NCBI GenBank assembly: GCA_021161305.1
Contig: JAGHAW010000188.1
Location: forward strand, 1 to 32,771
Reading direction: 5' to 3'
Length of the DNA: 32,771 nt
Source of the DNA: Sulfurimonas sp.
Lineage (GTDB): Bacteria; Campylobacterota; Campylobacteria; Campylobacterales; Sulfurimonadaceae
This document shows positions 9,132 to 16,067 of this stretch, one piece after another (position 1 is the first letter of the stretch; the number at the start of each line of letters is the position of its first letter). The position numbers and the translations under genes are program-made. The notes beneath the pieces are model-generated. The model was not told the DNA's origin. It was given only the letters and a program-made list of their open reading frames with translations, and made no database searches.

Positions 9132-9135
9132 GGAG

Positions 9136-9404
9136 AAGCTCCTAATCATAAAATAACCCCAATTTCAGAAGCTTAAAAAAAGGGCTAATGTGAGGCAAAA
9201 ATCTGCAGTTGCACATATTGTGCTTCAAAGATTTTTAACGAAGCAGTAGCTCTTTTTTTAAACTTCCCTTCGGGCGATAAGTAAATAGCCCTATTGCGTC
9301 GTTAGATTTATTTGGATTAGACAAACTAGTCCTGCATAAATCTGCCTAGCACTAGAGCTATTTACTTATCGCTGAAGTTGGGGTTATTTTATGATTAGGA
9401 GCTT
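9136..9404 (+). other. Large structured leader / MITE-like inverted-repeat element before rnc
   Basis: The gap between rnhA and rnc is one closed structure. The outer stem 9136-9168 pairs with 9372-9404; the first 27 pairs are perfect (AAGCTCCTAATCATAAAATA and on) and six more follow with one G-U. Directly inside, 9169-9186 pairs with 9248-9265 (17 of 18), 9266-9274 is CCCTTCGGG, and 9275-9289 pairs perfectly with 9357-9371. Nothing is unpaired between these stems. Further hairpins lie within: 9197-9204 with 9229-9236, 9211-9223, 9304-9311 with 9336-9343, and 9314-9320 with 9326-9332. The right arm carries the rnc ribosome site AGGAG (9397-9401). It could be a regulatory RNA, an RNase III substrate or a MITE. 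No target duplication is visible. Confidence 0.8.
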
Positions 9405-9408
9405 GTTT

Positions 9409-10089
9409 ATGACTAAAGATATAAAATTTTTAGAAGAGAGTTTAGGATATAAATTCAGAGATAAAAAGCTCATTATCGAAGCGCTGACACATAAAAGTTA
9501 CAAACAGCCCTACGATAATGAGCGTCTGGAATTTTTAGGTGATGCTGTTTTGGATTTGATAGTTGGTGAGTTTTTATATAAAAAATTTCCAAAATCTGCG
9601 GAGGGAAATTTATCTAAAATTAGAGCTTCTCTTGTTAATGAGAGTGGATTTGATAAATTGGCACGTTATCTTAAGCTTGGAGATTTTATCTATCTCTCTA
9701 ATGCTGAAGAAAATAATGGTGGTAGAGAGAAATCTTCTCTTCTTTCAAACGCTTTTGAAGCCGTTATGGGTGCTATTTATCTTGAATCTGGTCTAAAAAT
9801 TGTTAATGATATTGCTGTAAAACTTATAGAAGACAATTATCAGGAAATATCTCTTGACTCTCTGTTTAGAGATTTTAAAACTACTTTGCAGGAACTTACA
9901 CAGGCTAGATGTGGAATGACACCAGAGTATAAGGTAGTAGCTAGTCGTGGACCTGACCATCTAAAAGAGTTTGAGGTAGCTGTTTTTATAGAAGATAAAG
10001 AGTTTGCAAGAGCCGTTGGAAAAAGTAAAAAAATTGCACAGCAAGAGGCTGCTGAGTTAGCTATTGATGTATTACAAAGGAAGAAGTAG
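9409..10089 (+). CDS. rnc: Ribonuclease III
   Basis: RNase III cleaves double-stranded RNA in rRNA processing and mRNA turnover. The 226 residues equal the E. coli length. The signature NERLEFLGDAVL gives E38, E41 and D45 in E. coli register, and E117 is present in NAFEAV, but the residue aligned with catalytic D114 is Asn here. A double-stranded RNA-binding domain covers about 155-226 (FKTTLQELTQ, then KSKKIAQQEAAELAI). ATG at 9409 has AGGAG seven bases upstream; the earlier in-frame ATG at 9391 lies inside the inverted repeat and adds six unlikely residues. The stop overlaps the GTG of aroC by one base. Confidence 0.95.
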   Translation: MTKDIKFLEESLGYKFRDKKLIIEALTHKSYKQPYDNERLEFLGDAVLDLIVGEFLYKKFPKSAEGNLSKIRASLVNESGFDKLARYLKLGDFIYLSNAEENNGGREKSSLLSNAFEAVMGAIYLESGLKIVNDIAVKLIEDNYQEISLDSLFRDFKTTLQELTQARCGMTPEYKVVASRGPDHLKEFEVAVFIEDKEFARAVGKSKKIAQQEAAELAIDVLQRKK

Positions 10090-11162
10090 TGAATAGTTTT
10101 GGTCAGAAGTTAAGGTTTAGCACTTTTGGTGAATCTCATGGAACGGCTCTTGGTTGTTTGCTTGATGGTGTTCCGGCTGGATTAGAAATAGATGAAAAGT
10201 TTATACAGAGTGAACTAGATCGTAGAAAACCAGGGAAAAGTGAGTTTGAGACAGCAAGAAAAGAGGCTGATAAAGTAGAGATACTTAGTGGTGTTTTTGA
10301 AGGTAAAAGCACCGGTACTCCCATTGCCATGATTATCTATAATACAAATCAAAAATCAAAAGATTATACAAATATAAAAGATGTTTTTCGTCCGGGACAT
10401 GCTGATTTTACATATTTTCATAAGTATGGCATTAGAGATTATCGTGGTGGTGGTAGAAGCTCTGCAAGAGAGACGGCAGCCAGAGTTGCCGCTGGTGCTA
10501 TTGCAAAACTGATGCTCAACACTCTCGATATTTCTGTTTATAGTGGTATTAGTGAAATTGCAGGCATCAAGTCTGAAACTTATGATTATTCATATGCTAA
10601 AAAGAGTATTATCTACGCTCTTGATGCCAATAAAGAGGAGGCTCAAAAAGAGGCTGTTTTAAAGGCTAAGAAGAGTCATGATTCTGTTGGTGGAGTCTCA
10701 AGAGTTTTAATAAAAGGAACGCCGGTAGGCTTGGGACAACCACTCTACTATAAACTTGATGCAATTCTAGCAGATGCTATGATGGGGATAAATGCTGTTA
10801 AAGCTGTTGAGATTGGTGATGGAATTTTAAGTGCATCTGCATTAGGTTCACAAAATAATGATGAGATAAGAGCAGATGGTTTTGAATCAAATCACTCGGG
10901 TGGAATCTTAGGTGGTATCAGTAACGGTGAAGATATAGTAATGAATGTATATTTTAAACCTACACCATCTATATTTAAAGAGCAACATACTGTGACAACT
11001 AAAAATGCAGAGGTTGATTTTGCTTTAAAAGGAAGACATGACCCATGTGTAGCAATCCGAGGAACAGTTGTTTGTGAATCTATGGCTGCTTTGGTTATAG
11101 CAGATATGTTGCTCCTAAATATGGGTTCAAATATGGATGGATTTAGTAAATATTATAGTTGA
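10089..11162 (+). CDS. aroC: Chorismate synthase
   Basis: AroC converts 5-enolpyruvylshikimate 3-phosphate to chorismate, the last common step to aromatic amino acids and folate, using reduced FMN. The 357 residues are full length. Family motifs are FGESHGTALGC at the N-terminus, FRPGHADFTYFHKYGIRDYR followed by GGGRSSARETAARVAAGA, SNHSGGILGGISNG, and RHDPCVAIR near the end. The start is GTG at 10089, overlapping the rnc stop (TAGTG), with AGGAAG upstream, so translation is coupled to rnc. Confidence 0.97.
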   Translation: MNSFGQKLRFSTFGESHGTALGCLLDGVPAGLEIDEKFIQSELDRRKPGKSEFETARKEADKVEILSGVFEGKSTGTPIAMIIYNTNQKSKDYTNIKDVFRPGHADFTYFHKYGIRDYRGGGRSSARETAARVAAGAIAKLMLNTLDISVYSGISEIAGIKSETYDYSYAKKSIIYALDANKEEAQKEAVLKAKKSHDSVGGVSRVLIKGTPVGLGQPLYYKLDAILADAMMGINAVKAVEIGDGILSASALGSQNNDEIRADGFESNHSGGILGGISNGEDIVMNVYFKPTPSIFKEQHTVTTKNAEVDFALKGRHDPCVAIRGTVVCESMAALVIADMLLLNMGSNMDGFSKYYS

Positions 11163-11167
11163 TTTGT

Positions 11168-11173
11168 TATAAT
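11168..11173 (+). promoter_or_regulatory. -10 box for the 11197 gene
   Basis: TATAAT six bases after the aroC stop and 24 bases before the next ATG, leaving room for a short leader with AGGAG. Suggests that the small exported protein has its own promoter. Confidence 0.45.
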
Positions 11174-11196
11174 ATTAGTATCTTAAAGGAGTTTAA

Positions 11197-11379
11197 ATGT
11201 TTAAAAATATGAAAGCGTTGGTTATCGCATTTATTGCTATTACACTTATGTTTGGTTGTAAGGGACCACCTCGACCTGGGCTTCATAGAGCACCTCCACC
11301 TGCACATACGGGGATGTCAGCTGATGAAAAGGCTCAAAGAGCATCTGAGAGAGCTTTAGATAAACTTGATAACGAGTAG
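11197..11379 (+). CDS. Small exported protein, possible lipoprotein
   Basis: 60 residues. A charged start (MFKNMK) and hydrophobic stretch (ALVIAFIAITLMFGC) end in a cysteine that could be lipidated, although MFGC is a poor lipobox because of the Phe at -2. The mature part is Pro-rich (PPRPGLHRAPPP) and then helical and charged. AAAGGAGTTTAA gives a strong ribosome site. No family recognised. It ends two bases before the convergent DUF493 gene. Confidence 0.75.
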   Translation: MFKNMKALVIAFIAITLMFGCKGPPRPGLHRAPPPAHTGMSADEKAQRASERALDKLDNE

Positions 11380-11381
11380 GT

Positions 11382-11651
11382 TTAAAGAACCATCTTAATA
11401 TTTTGATGCTTTTTTAGAGCCTCGAAGATGAAATTTCTTTCATCTTCGTTTTGTATAACTAAATCCAGATTCATACTGATATATTTGCCCTTTTTACTGG
11501 CATTTGAGTGAGTTAGATTGTGTTCTCTTTCAAGTATGACATCATGGATGGCTTTTTGTATAGCCTCTTTTTCATAACCTATAAGCTTATAAGACCAAGA
11601 ACATGGATATTCAAGCTCTAGTTTCTTTTTACTATCGTTTATAATCTCCAT
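11382..11651 (-). CDS. DUF493 (YbeD/HP0495-like) protein
   Basis: 89 residues with the DUF493 pattern: ELEYPCSWSYKLIGYEKEAI at the start, a central SNASKKGKYISMNLDLVI strand pair, and a final helix (ERNFIFEALKKHQNI). It is a small ACT-like fold seen in YbeD of E. coli and HP0495 of Helicobacter pylori. The molecular role is not established. ATG at 11651 has GGGGG five bases upstream. The gene overlaps the 3' end of moaC by 20 bases, so it is the last member of the mobA-moaC run. Confidence 0.85.
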   Translation of the reverse strand: MEIINDSKKKLELEYPCSWSYKLIGYEKEAIQKAIHDVILEREHNLTHSNASKKGKYISMNLDLVIQNEDERNFIFEALKKHQNIKMVL

Positions 11652-12102
11652 TAATTCCCCCTGATTTTTCTTCTAGTTGAATCTTGTGCAGTATCATACC
11701 TTTATCTATCGCTTTTACCATATCGTAAATTGTTAAAAGTCCTATGCTAACACCTGTTAGTGCTTCCATCTCAACACCGGTTTGTCCTGTTAGTTTTGTG
11801 GTAACTGTTAGTTTAAAACCGGGAAGTTCAGGCAGTTCTTCAACATCACAGTTAATTCCACTTAGAGTTAAGGGGTGGCACATAGGGATAAGTGTACTTG
11901 TTTGCTTAACACCCATGATAGCGGCAATAACAGCTGTTTGAAGTACTGGACCTTTTTTGTTAGCTTCACCTACTATATTGTTATAAGCTTCACTACTCAT
12001 CTCTATGCTTCCGCTAGCTATCGCAATTCTTGTTGTTGGGTTTTTATCTGAAACATCAACCATCTTTGGTCTCTGATTGTCATCTAAGTGTGTTAGGTTC
12101 AT
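11632..12102 (-). CDS. moaC: Cyclic pyranopterin monophosphate synthase MoaC
   Basis: MoaC acts with MoaA in the first step of molybdenum cofactor synthesis, forming cyclic pyranopterin monophosphate. 156 residues, full length. Motifs: NLTHLDDNQRPKMVDVSDK at the start, KKGPVLQTAVIAAIMGVKQT, the MCHPL active-site loop (IPMCHPLTLSGI), VEMEALTGVS and the C-terminal EEKSGG. moaC lies 15 bases after mobA. Molybdoenzymes such as periplasmic nitrate reductase are typical clients in this phylum (inference). The ribosome site is weak (AGAAG). Confidence 0.97.
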   Translation of the reverse strand: MNLTHLDDNQRPKMVDVSDKNPTTRIAIASGSIEMSSEAYNNIVGEANKKGPVLQTAVIAAIMGVKQTSTLIPMCHPLTLSGINCDVEELPELPGFKLTVTTKLTGQTGVEMEALTGVSIGLLTIYDMVKAIDKGMILHKIQLEEKSGGINGDYKR

Positions 12103-12117
12103 AATCTACTTCTTTAT

Positions 12118-12708
12118 TTATTTTTTTGTATTATAGCCAATAAGTGTTAGTGCTTCTTGATACTCATGAGGATGATTTAGATTTAGAAATGGTTTTTCAT
12201 CACTAAAATCTACAAATGAAGTTTTTGAGGAGTTAAGTAAAAATCCTAGTTTATGATTCTCTGTTTTTAGCATATGGGTAAATCTATTTTCAAGTGAGCG
12301 GTGATATATACCACACATCGGTTGCATTTTATCCCTCAATTTAGCAATAGTTGCATCTAAGTGTGGATTATCAGCTTCTATAATTTTATTTACTGTTTTT
12401 TTATCTATAAAAGGAGTATCTACGCTGATAGCAAAAAAACTATCATCTTTTAACTCTCTGAAAATTGAAATAAAACCTGCTGTTGGGGCAAAAACTTTAT
12501 CGGTCGGTAGATCTTCTATAAAGTTTGCAGAAAAATTAAACTTTTCTCTATTTTTGCATGAGATGTAAACAGTTTTAAAAATCTTACTGAGATGAGAGAG
12601 TTGAAACTCTGTGAGTGTATTGAATCTTCCAAAAGGAAGAAGAGATTTATCTTCTCCCATTCTAGAACTTTTGCCACCTGCAAAGATGACGCAAGGAATA
12701 TTTAACAT
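12118..12708 (-). CDS. mobA: Molybdenum cofactor guanylyltransferase MobA
   Basis: MobA adds GMP to molybdopterin to make the MGD form of the cofactor. 196 residues, with the nucleotide-binding loop FAGGKSSRMGEDKSLLPFG at the N-terminus and the metal-binding SVDTPF motif near residue 105. Length and motifs are typical. ATG at 12708 abuts the stop of the ompA-like gene (TAG then ATG), and I see no Shine-Dalgarno in the last bases of that gene, so translation may depend on ribosomes coming from the porin gene. moaC follows. Confidence 0.95.
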   Translation of the reverse strand: MLNIPCVIFAGGKSSRMGEDKSLLPFGRFNTLTEFQLSHLSKIFKTVYISCKNREKFNFSANFIEDLPTDKVFAPTAGFISIFRELKDDSFFAISVDTPFIDKKTVNKIIEADNPHLDATIAKLRDKMQPMCGIYHRSLENRFTHMLKTENHKLGFLLNSSKTSFVDFSDEKPFLNLNHPHEYQEALTLIGYNTKK

Positions 12709-13791
12709 CTAGTTTTTAGTCAGTTTAGCTTCTATTCTTCTGTTTTGAGCACGACCCTCAGCAGTATCGTTTGTCTCAATAGGGTTAGCTTCACCCATAC
12801 CTGTTGCACTAACTCTATTCTCAGAGACACCTCTCTCGATTATCATATCTTTTACAGTATTTGCTCTGTTTTGTGATAATTTTTGATTGCTTGATTCGCG
12901 ACCAACACTATCTGTGTAACCAACTATTTCAGCACTATAGTGAGGAGTTGCTTTTAAGAAATCAACAAATCTCTGAATATTAGCGTGAGATTGCTCATCA
13001 ACATCATAAGAAGCATTTTCAAAGTTGATATGCAGATTTACTTCTGTTATACAGCCATCGGCATCAACTTTTGTAACCTCTTTTGGAGTATTTGGACACT
13101 TGTCAATAGAGTTTAAAACACCATCGTTATCGTCATCTCCATCTATAAAACAACCCTCAGCATTAACACTTTTACCTGCCTCAGTTGTAGGACACTTATC
13201 AACAGAGTTTAAAATACCGTCATTATCATCATCGCCATCAATTGGAGCTACTGCTGCAACCGGTGCAGTTTCGGCAGGAGAACCACCAAACGCATAGTTT
13301 AAACCAGCTAAAAGAGCCAGATTGCTGTCATATCTACCATCATTATGTTTTATCATATGTACAGCTTCAAGTTTTAAAGCTAAGGCATCTGTAAATGGAA
13401 CTTTTGCACCAAGTCCAATATTCATAAAAGGAGAGTTGTCATTTTGAGATTTGCTTGTGCTTAGACTCTCGTAACCAACACCAAATTTAGCGATAGGAAT
13501 CATACCAAAAATTTTATCATGTTCATGTACTGCATTTAGAGCCACACGATAGATATTTGTGCTACCAGTGTAACCATTTTCATAGTCTGCGTTAGTGTAA
13601 AGAACAGAAAGCTCAGGACTTGCAATAGCATTAAAACCATTGTACTGAAACTCTGCACCAACAAGAACTTGGTCTTTGATGTTTATATTGCCTTCAGCAA
13701 TGTTGTAACCTATAACAGGTGTGATTTCGTAATCATGTGCTACTAGAGCAGAACTTAGCATTAATGCCGGAATTAAAAGTAACTTTTTCAT
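12709..13791 (-). CDS. OmpA-family outer-membrane porin with TSP3-type calcium repeats
   Basis: 360 residues. A signal peptide (MKKLLLIPALMLSSALVA) is followed by an eight-strand-type barrel to about residue 170, a linker with two thrombospondin type 3-like acidic repeats (DGDDDNDGILNSVDKCP and DDDNDGVLNSIDKCP) and a C-terminal OmpA peptidoglycan-binding domain (about 250-360, with GYTDSVGRESSNQKLSQNRA). It is the OprF/CadF layout. AAAGGA gives a strong ribosome site. The gene starts 30 bases after leuC and runs directly into mobA, so it is likely highly transcribed and may drive the cofactor genes. Confidence 0.93.
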   Translation of the reverse strand: MKKLLLIPALMLSSALVAHDYEITPVIGYNIAEGNINIKDQVLVGAEFQYNGFNAIASPELSVLYTNADYENGYTGSTNIYRVALNAVHEHDKIFGMIPIAKFGVGYESLSTSKSQNDNSPFMNIGLGAKVPFTDALALKLEAVHMIKHNDGRYDSNLALLAGLNYAFGGSPAETAPVAAVAPIDGDDDNDGILNSVDKCPTTEAGKSVNAEGCFIDGDDDNDGVLNSIDKCPNTPKEVTKVDADGCITEVNLHINFENASYDVDEQSHANIQRFVDFLKATPHYSAEIVGYTDSVGRESSNQKLSQNRANTVKDMIIERGVSENRVSATGMGEANPIETNDTAEGRAQNRRIEAKLTKN

Positions 13792-13821
13792 TTTTTTCCT
13801 TTGTTGTGTTGTGTTTAAATT

Positions 13822-15081
13822 TTATCTTGGATCTGTAATATAGCCTGCTATAGCAGAGATTGCTGCAACAGCAGAGTTTGCTAAATAGACTTTAGAGCTT
13901 CTTGAACCCATGCGACCAACGAAATTACGGTTAGTAGTTGAAACGGCTACTTCACCATCTCCAAGTATCCCCATATATCCACCTAAACATGCTCCACAAG
14001 TAGGGTTACTTACAACTCCACCGGCATCTATAATAGCATCAATATACCCAAGTCTAAACGCCTCTTTTAAGATTTTTTGAGTTCCTGGTGTTACGATAAG
14101 GCGAACATCTTCGTGAACCCTTTTGCCTTTTAAAATCTCTGCTGCAATTTTTAAGTCACCTAAACGACCATTTGTACAGCTTCCGATAAAAGATTGGTCT
14201 ATTTTGATATTATCTTTTACAGCTTGAGTTATAGAGTGACCATTTGACGGTAAAAATGGGTAAGCTATAACCGGTTCAAGATTTGCAACATCTATCTCTA
14301 AAGTTTGCACATAAACTGCATCTTTATCAGAGTAGTGAATACGAGGCTCTCTTGCTAAATCTTTATCTGCTAAAAAATCTTTTGTAACATCATCATAAGC
14401 TATTATTCCACTCTTTGCACCAGCTTCTATAGCCATATTACACATGCTAAATCTATCGTCCATATTTAAGTAGGCGATTGTACTACCAACAAACTCTAAA
14501 GTTTTGTATAAAGCACCATCAACACCTAATATACGAACAATCTCTAAGATAATATCTTTACCCGTTGTATGTTCTTTAGGTTTTCCACTTAAAACAACCT
14601 TGATAGATTCAGGAACTTTAAACCAGTTTCCCCCACTTATCATGGCAAAGGCTAAATCAGTTGAACCCATACCAGTTGAAAATGCACTCAAGGCACCGTG
14701 AGTACAAGTGTGAGAATCAGCACCGATAATAACATCACCGGGGACTACAAGACCTTTTTCAGGAAGTAAGGCGTGCTCTATCCCCATATCTTTCTCATCA
14801 AAAAAGTTCTTTAACTTATGTTTTTTAGCAAAATCACGACTGATTCTAGCTTGATTCGCAGAAGCTATATCTTTTGCAGGGATAAAGTGGTCAAGAACTA
14901 TAGAAAATCCATCTGGATTAGCAAGTTTCTCTGCCCCACTATCTTCAAAAGCTTTGATAGAGATAGGAGTTGTAATATCATTTCCGATAACTAAGTCGAT
15001 ATTTGAGCGAACAATCTCACCTGCAAAAACTTTTCTGCCAACATGCTCTGAAAATATTTTTTCTGTTATAGTTTGAGCCAT
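13822..15081 (-). CDS. leuC: 3-isopropylmalate dehydratase large subunit
   Basis: LeuC with LeuD isomerises 2- to 3-isopropylmalate in leucine synthesis. 419 residues, the short form also found in archaea and many anaerobes rather than the 466-residue E. coli type. The 4Fe-4S ligands are in GSCTNGRLGDL and NPTCGACLGG, and the substrate loop in DSHTCTHGALSAFSTGMGST. The family includes homoaconitase, so the substrate assignment rests on the usual Campylobacterota gene content. No leuD is in the window. ATG at 15081 has AGAAGG upstream and TATAAT at 15117-15112. Confidence 0.92.
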   Translation of the reverse strand: MAQTITEKIFSEHVGRKVFAGEIVRSNIDLVIGNDITTPISIKAFEDSGAEKLANPDGFSIVLDHFIPAKDIASANQARISRDFAKKHKLKNFFDEKDMGIEHALLPEKGLVVPGDVIIGADSHTCTHGALSAFSTGMGSTDLAFAMISGGNWFKVPESIKVVLSGKPKEHTTGKDIILEIVRILGVDGALYKTLEFVGSTIAYLNMDDRFSMCNMAIEAGAKSGIIAYDDVTKDFLADKDLAREPRIHYSDKDAVYVQTLEIDVANLEPVIAYPFLPSNGHSITQAVKDNIKIDQSFIGSCTNGRLGDLKIAAEILKGKRVHEDVRLIVTPGTQKILKEAFRLGYIDAIIDAGGVVSNPTCGACLGGYMGILGDGEVAVSTTNRNFVGRMGSRSSKVYLANSAVAAISAIAGYITDPR

Positions 15082-15111
15082 TTTGTGAACCTTCTAATTT
15101 ATAATTTCGCG

Positions 15112-15117
15112 ATTATA
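15112..15117 (-). promoter_or_regulatory. -10 box for leuC
   Basis: TATAAT on the minus strand, 31 bases before the leuC ATG, preceded by AT-rich sequence and followed by AGAAGG. Could drive leuC and the porin/cofactor run. Confidence 0.5.
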
Positions 15118-15149
15118 CCATTTAAGATTTAAAATTATGACACTCTTTT

Positions 15150-15224
15150 TTAATTACCAAAAACTTCTTTTAGTAAATCTGTAATTTGAGCAGCTGTATT
15201 TGTTCGAATCTCTCCCTCTTTAAT
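15150..15224 (-). pseudogene. 24-codon 3' tail of an unidentified gene
   Basis: On the minus strand a frame bounded by stops reads IKEGEIRTNTAAQITDLLKE, then VFGN and TAA. It has protein-like composition and a helical pattern but no start codon or ribosome site. It looks like the last part of a lost gene. Family not recognised. It abuts the GGDEF remnant on the other strand. Confidence 0.3.
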
Positions 15225-15233
15225 TTAGGTTAT

Positions 15234-15433
15234 GCAAGAAGTCTAATATTTGAATAGATTTTCCATATATGAGGTTAATAAGTATTTTTTAGTGAGTATA
15301 ATAGCAGAGTGACGATTTAATATCAGATCAAGCTTTATATGTGGCTAAAAATACAGGGAGAAACTGTATAAATAAAGGTTTTTACTCCTTAGGTATGAAA
15401 ATTAAATCTCATACTTTAGAGCTTTTTTTGTAA
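15234..15433 (+). pseudogene. Decayed C-terminal end of a GGDEF (diguanylate cyclase) gene
   Basis: From 15311 the plus strand reads DDLISDQALYVAKNTGRNCI, the signature end of a GGDEF domain (ADxALYxAKxxGRN). In another frame just upstream (15250-15309) the reading FSIYEVNKYFLVSIIAE fits the preceding strand (..VN.K..VSIGIAE..), and a third frame (15234-15254) reads ARSLIFE. At least two frameshifts and stops at 15302 and 15310 break the gene, and the catalytic GGDEF half is gone. The reading ends at TAA 15431-15433. Intact diguanylate cyclases make cyclic di-GMP; this piece cannot. Confidence 0.65.
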
Positions 15434-15905
15434 ACTCTGTTGAGCAGAAAAATATTGCAATAAAAACAGGGTTCATTTTTACACTATCATCTTCAATACT
15501 CTCAAAAACTTTAAAATTAAATCCTCCCCCATCATTTTGATTTTGTGGAGTTACTATAAACTCGATAGGAGCAAGGGTTCTAACCATATTTATGATAGCT
15601 TTTCTCTTTTTATCACTCTTCTCAGCCAAGATATTAAAGTCAGGTTCTTGGGAATTTCTATGAGATAGTAAAACTTCTTCTAAAACCATTAGTTTATCTT
15701 TAAATACCACTTTGTTCCATCTTATCGTTGTATTATTAGAGCTAATTTTACACTCTTTATAGATTAGAGGATTTGGTTTCTTAGTTTTCATTGCTTCGAT
15801 TAGAGCTAAAAGAAAATTAACTCCACCAACATTTTCGGCAGCTTTTTTCATAAATAGATGAATCAGAGCCTTTATATCATTACTTTGTTTATTAAAATTA
15901 CACAT
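15402..15905 (-). CDS. Unknown cytoplasmic protein
   Basis: 167 residues, no signal peptide or membrane span. An N-terminal helical half (MKKAAENVGGVNFLLALIEA) is followed by strands (KISSNNTTIRWNKVVFKDKL), a basic helix (KKRKAIINMVRTLAPIEFIV) and a glycine turn (NDGGGFNFKVF). The basic helix before a beta turn could be a winged-helix element, but I do not recognise the family. AAAGG seven bases before the ATG at 15905 and a TATAAT supports expression. It overlaps the end of the GGDEF remnant and may be part of the same inserted segment (inference). Confidence 0.65.
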   Translation of the reverse strand: MCNFNKQSNDIKALIHLFMKKAAENVGGVNFLLALIEAMKTKKPNPLIYKECKISSNNTTIRWNKVVFKDKLMVLEEVLLSHRNSQEPDFNILAEKSDKKRKAIINMVRTLAPIEFIVTPQNQNDGGGFNFKVFESIEDDSVKMNPVFIAIFFCSTEFTKKALKYEI

Positions 15906-15910
15906 TATTT

Positions 15911-15950
15911 TACCTTTAAATGGAATTATACCTTAAAGGTACCCTTAAAT
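15911..15950 (-). promoter_or_regulatory. Promoter with three TTTAAGG-type repeats for the 15905 gene
   Basis: Reading on the minus strand, TTTAAGGGTA, CTTTAAGGTA and TTTAAAGGTA follow each other. TATAAT (15930-15925) overlaps the middle copy, and TACCTTAAAGGTA (15929-15941) is an inverted repeat. The third copy holds the ribosome site. Looks like a self-contained operator; the regulator is unknown. Confidence 0.4.
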
Positions 15951-16018
15951 AAAATAGTAAGTCAGTTTCACTTAAGCATATCGTAATAACAAAGCTATTA
16001 TTATGTCAAAAGTAAAAG

Positions 16019-16035
16019 AGGACAAAAATTGTCTT
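16019..16035 (+). promoter_or_regulatory. Inverted repeat upstream of nifS
   Basis: AGGACAA-AAA-TTGTCTT, centred 41 bases before the nifS ATG. The GACAA/TTGTC core is perfect. It may be an operator or a leader hairpin. No Fe-S regulator site is recognised. Confidence 0.25.
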
Positions 16036-16067
16036 AATTAAATTATTATCTATAAAGAGGCGTAAAA

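Noticed and set aside
9391..9408. rnc start at ATG 9391
   Set aside because: No ribosome site; the sequence is the inverted-repeat arm, and starting at 9409 gives exactly the E. coli length and catalytic numbering.
9132..9408. tRNA or known small RNA in the rnhA-rnc gap
   Set aside because: The fold is multi-branched but lacks tRNA features (no T-loop GTTCRANYC or CCA end), and the outer stem is far too long; I could not match it to tmRNA, SRP or RNase P RNA.
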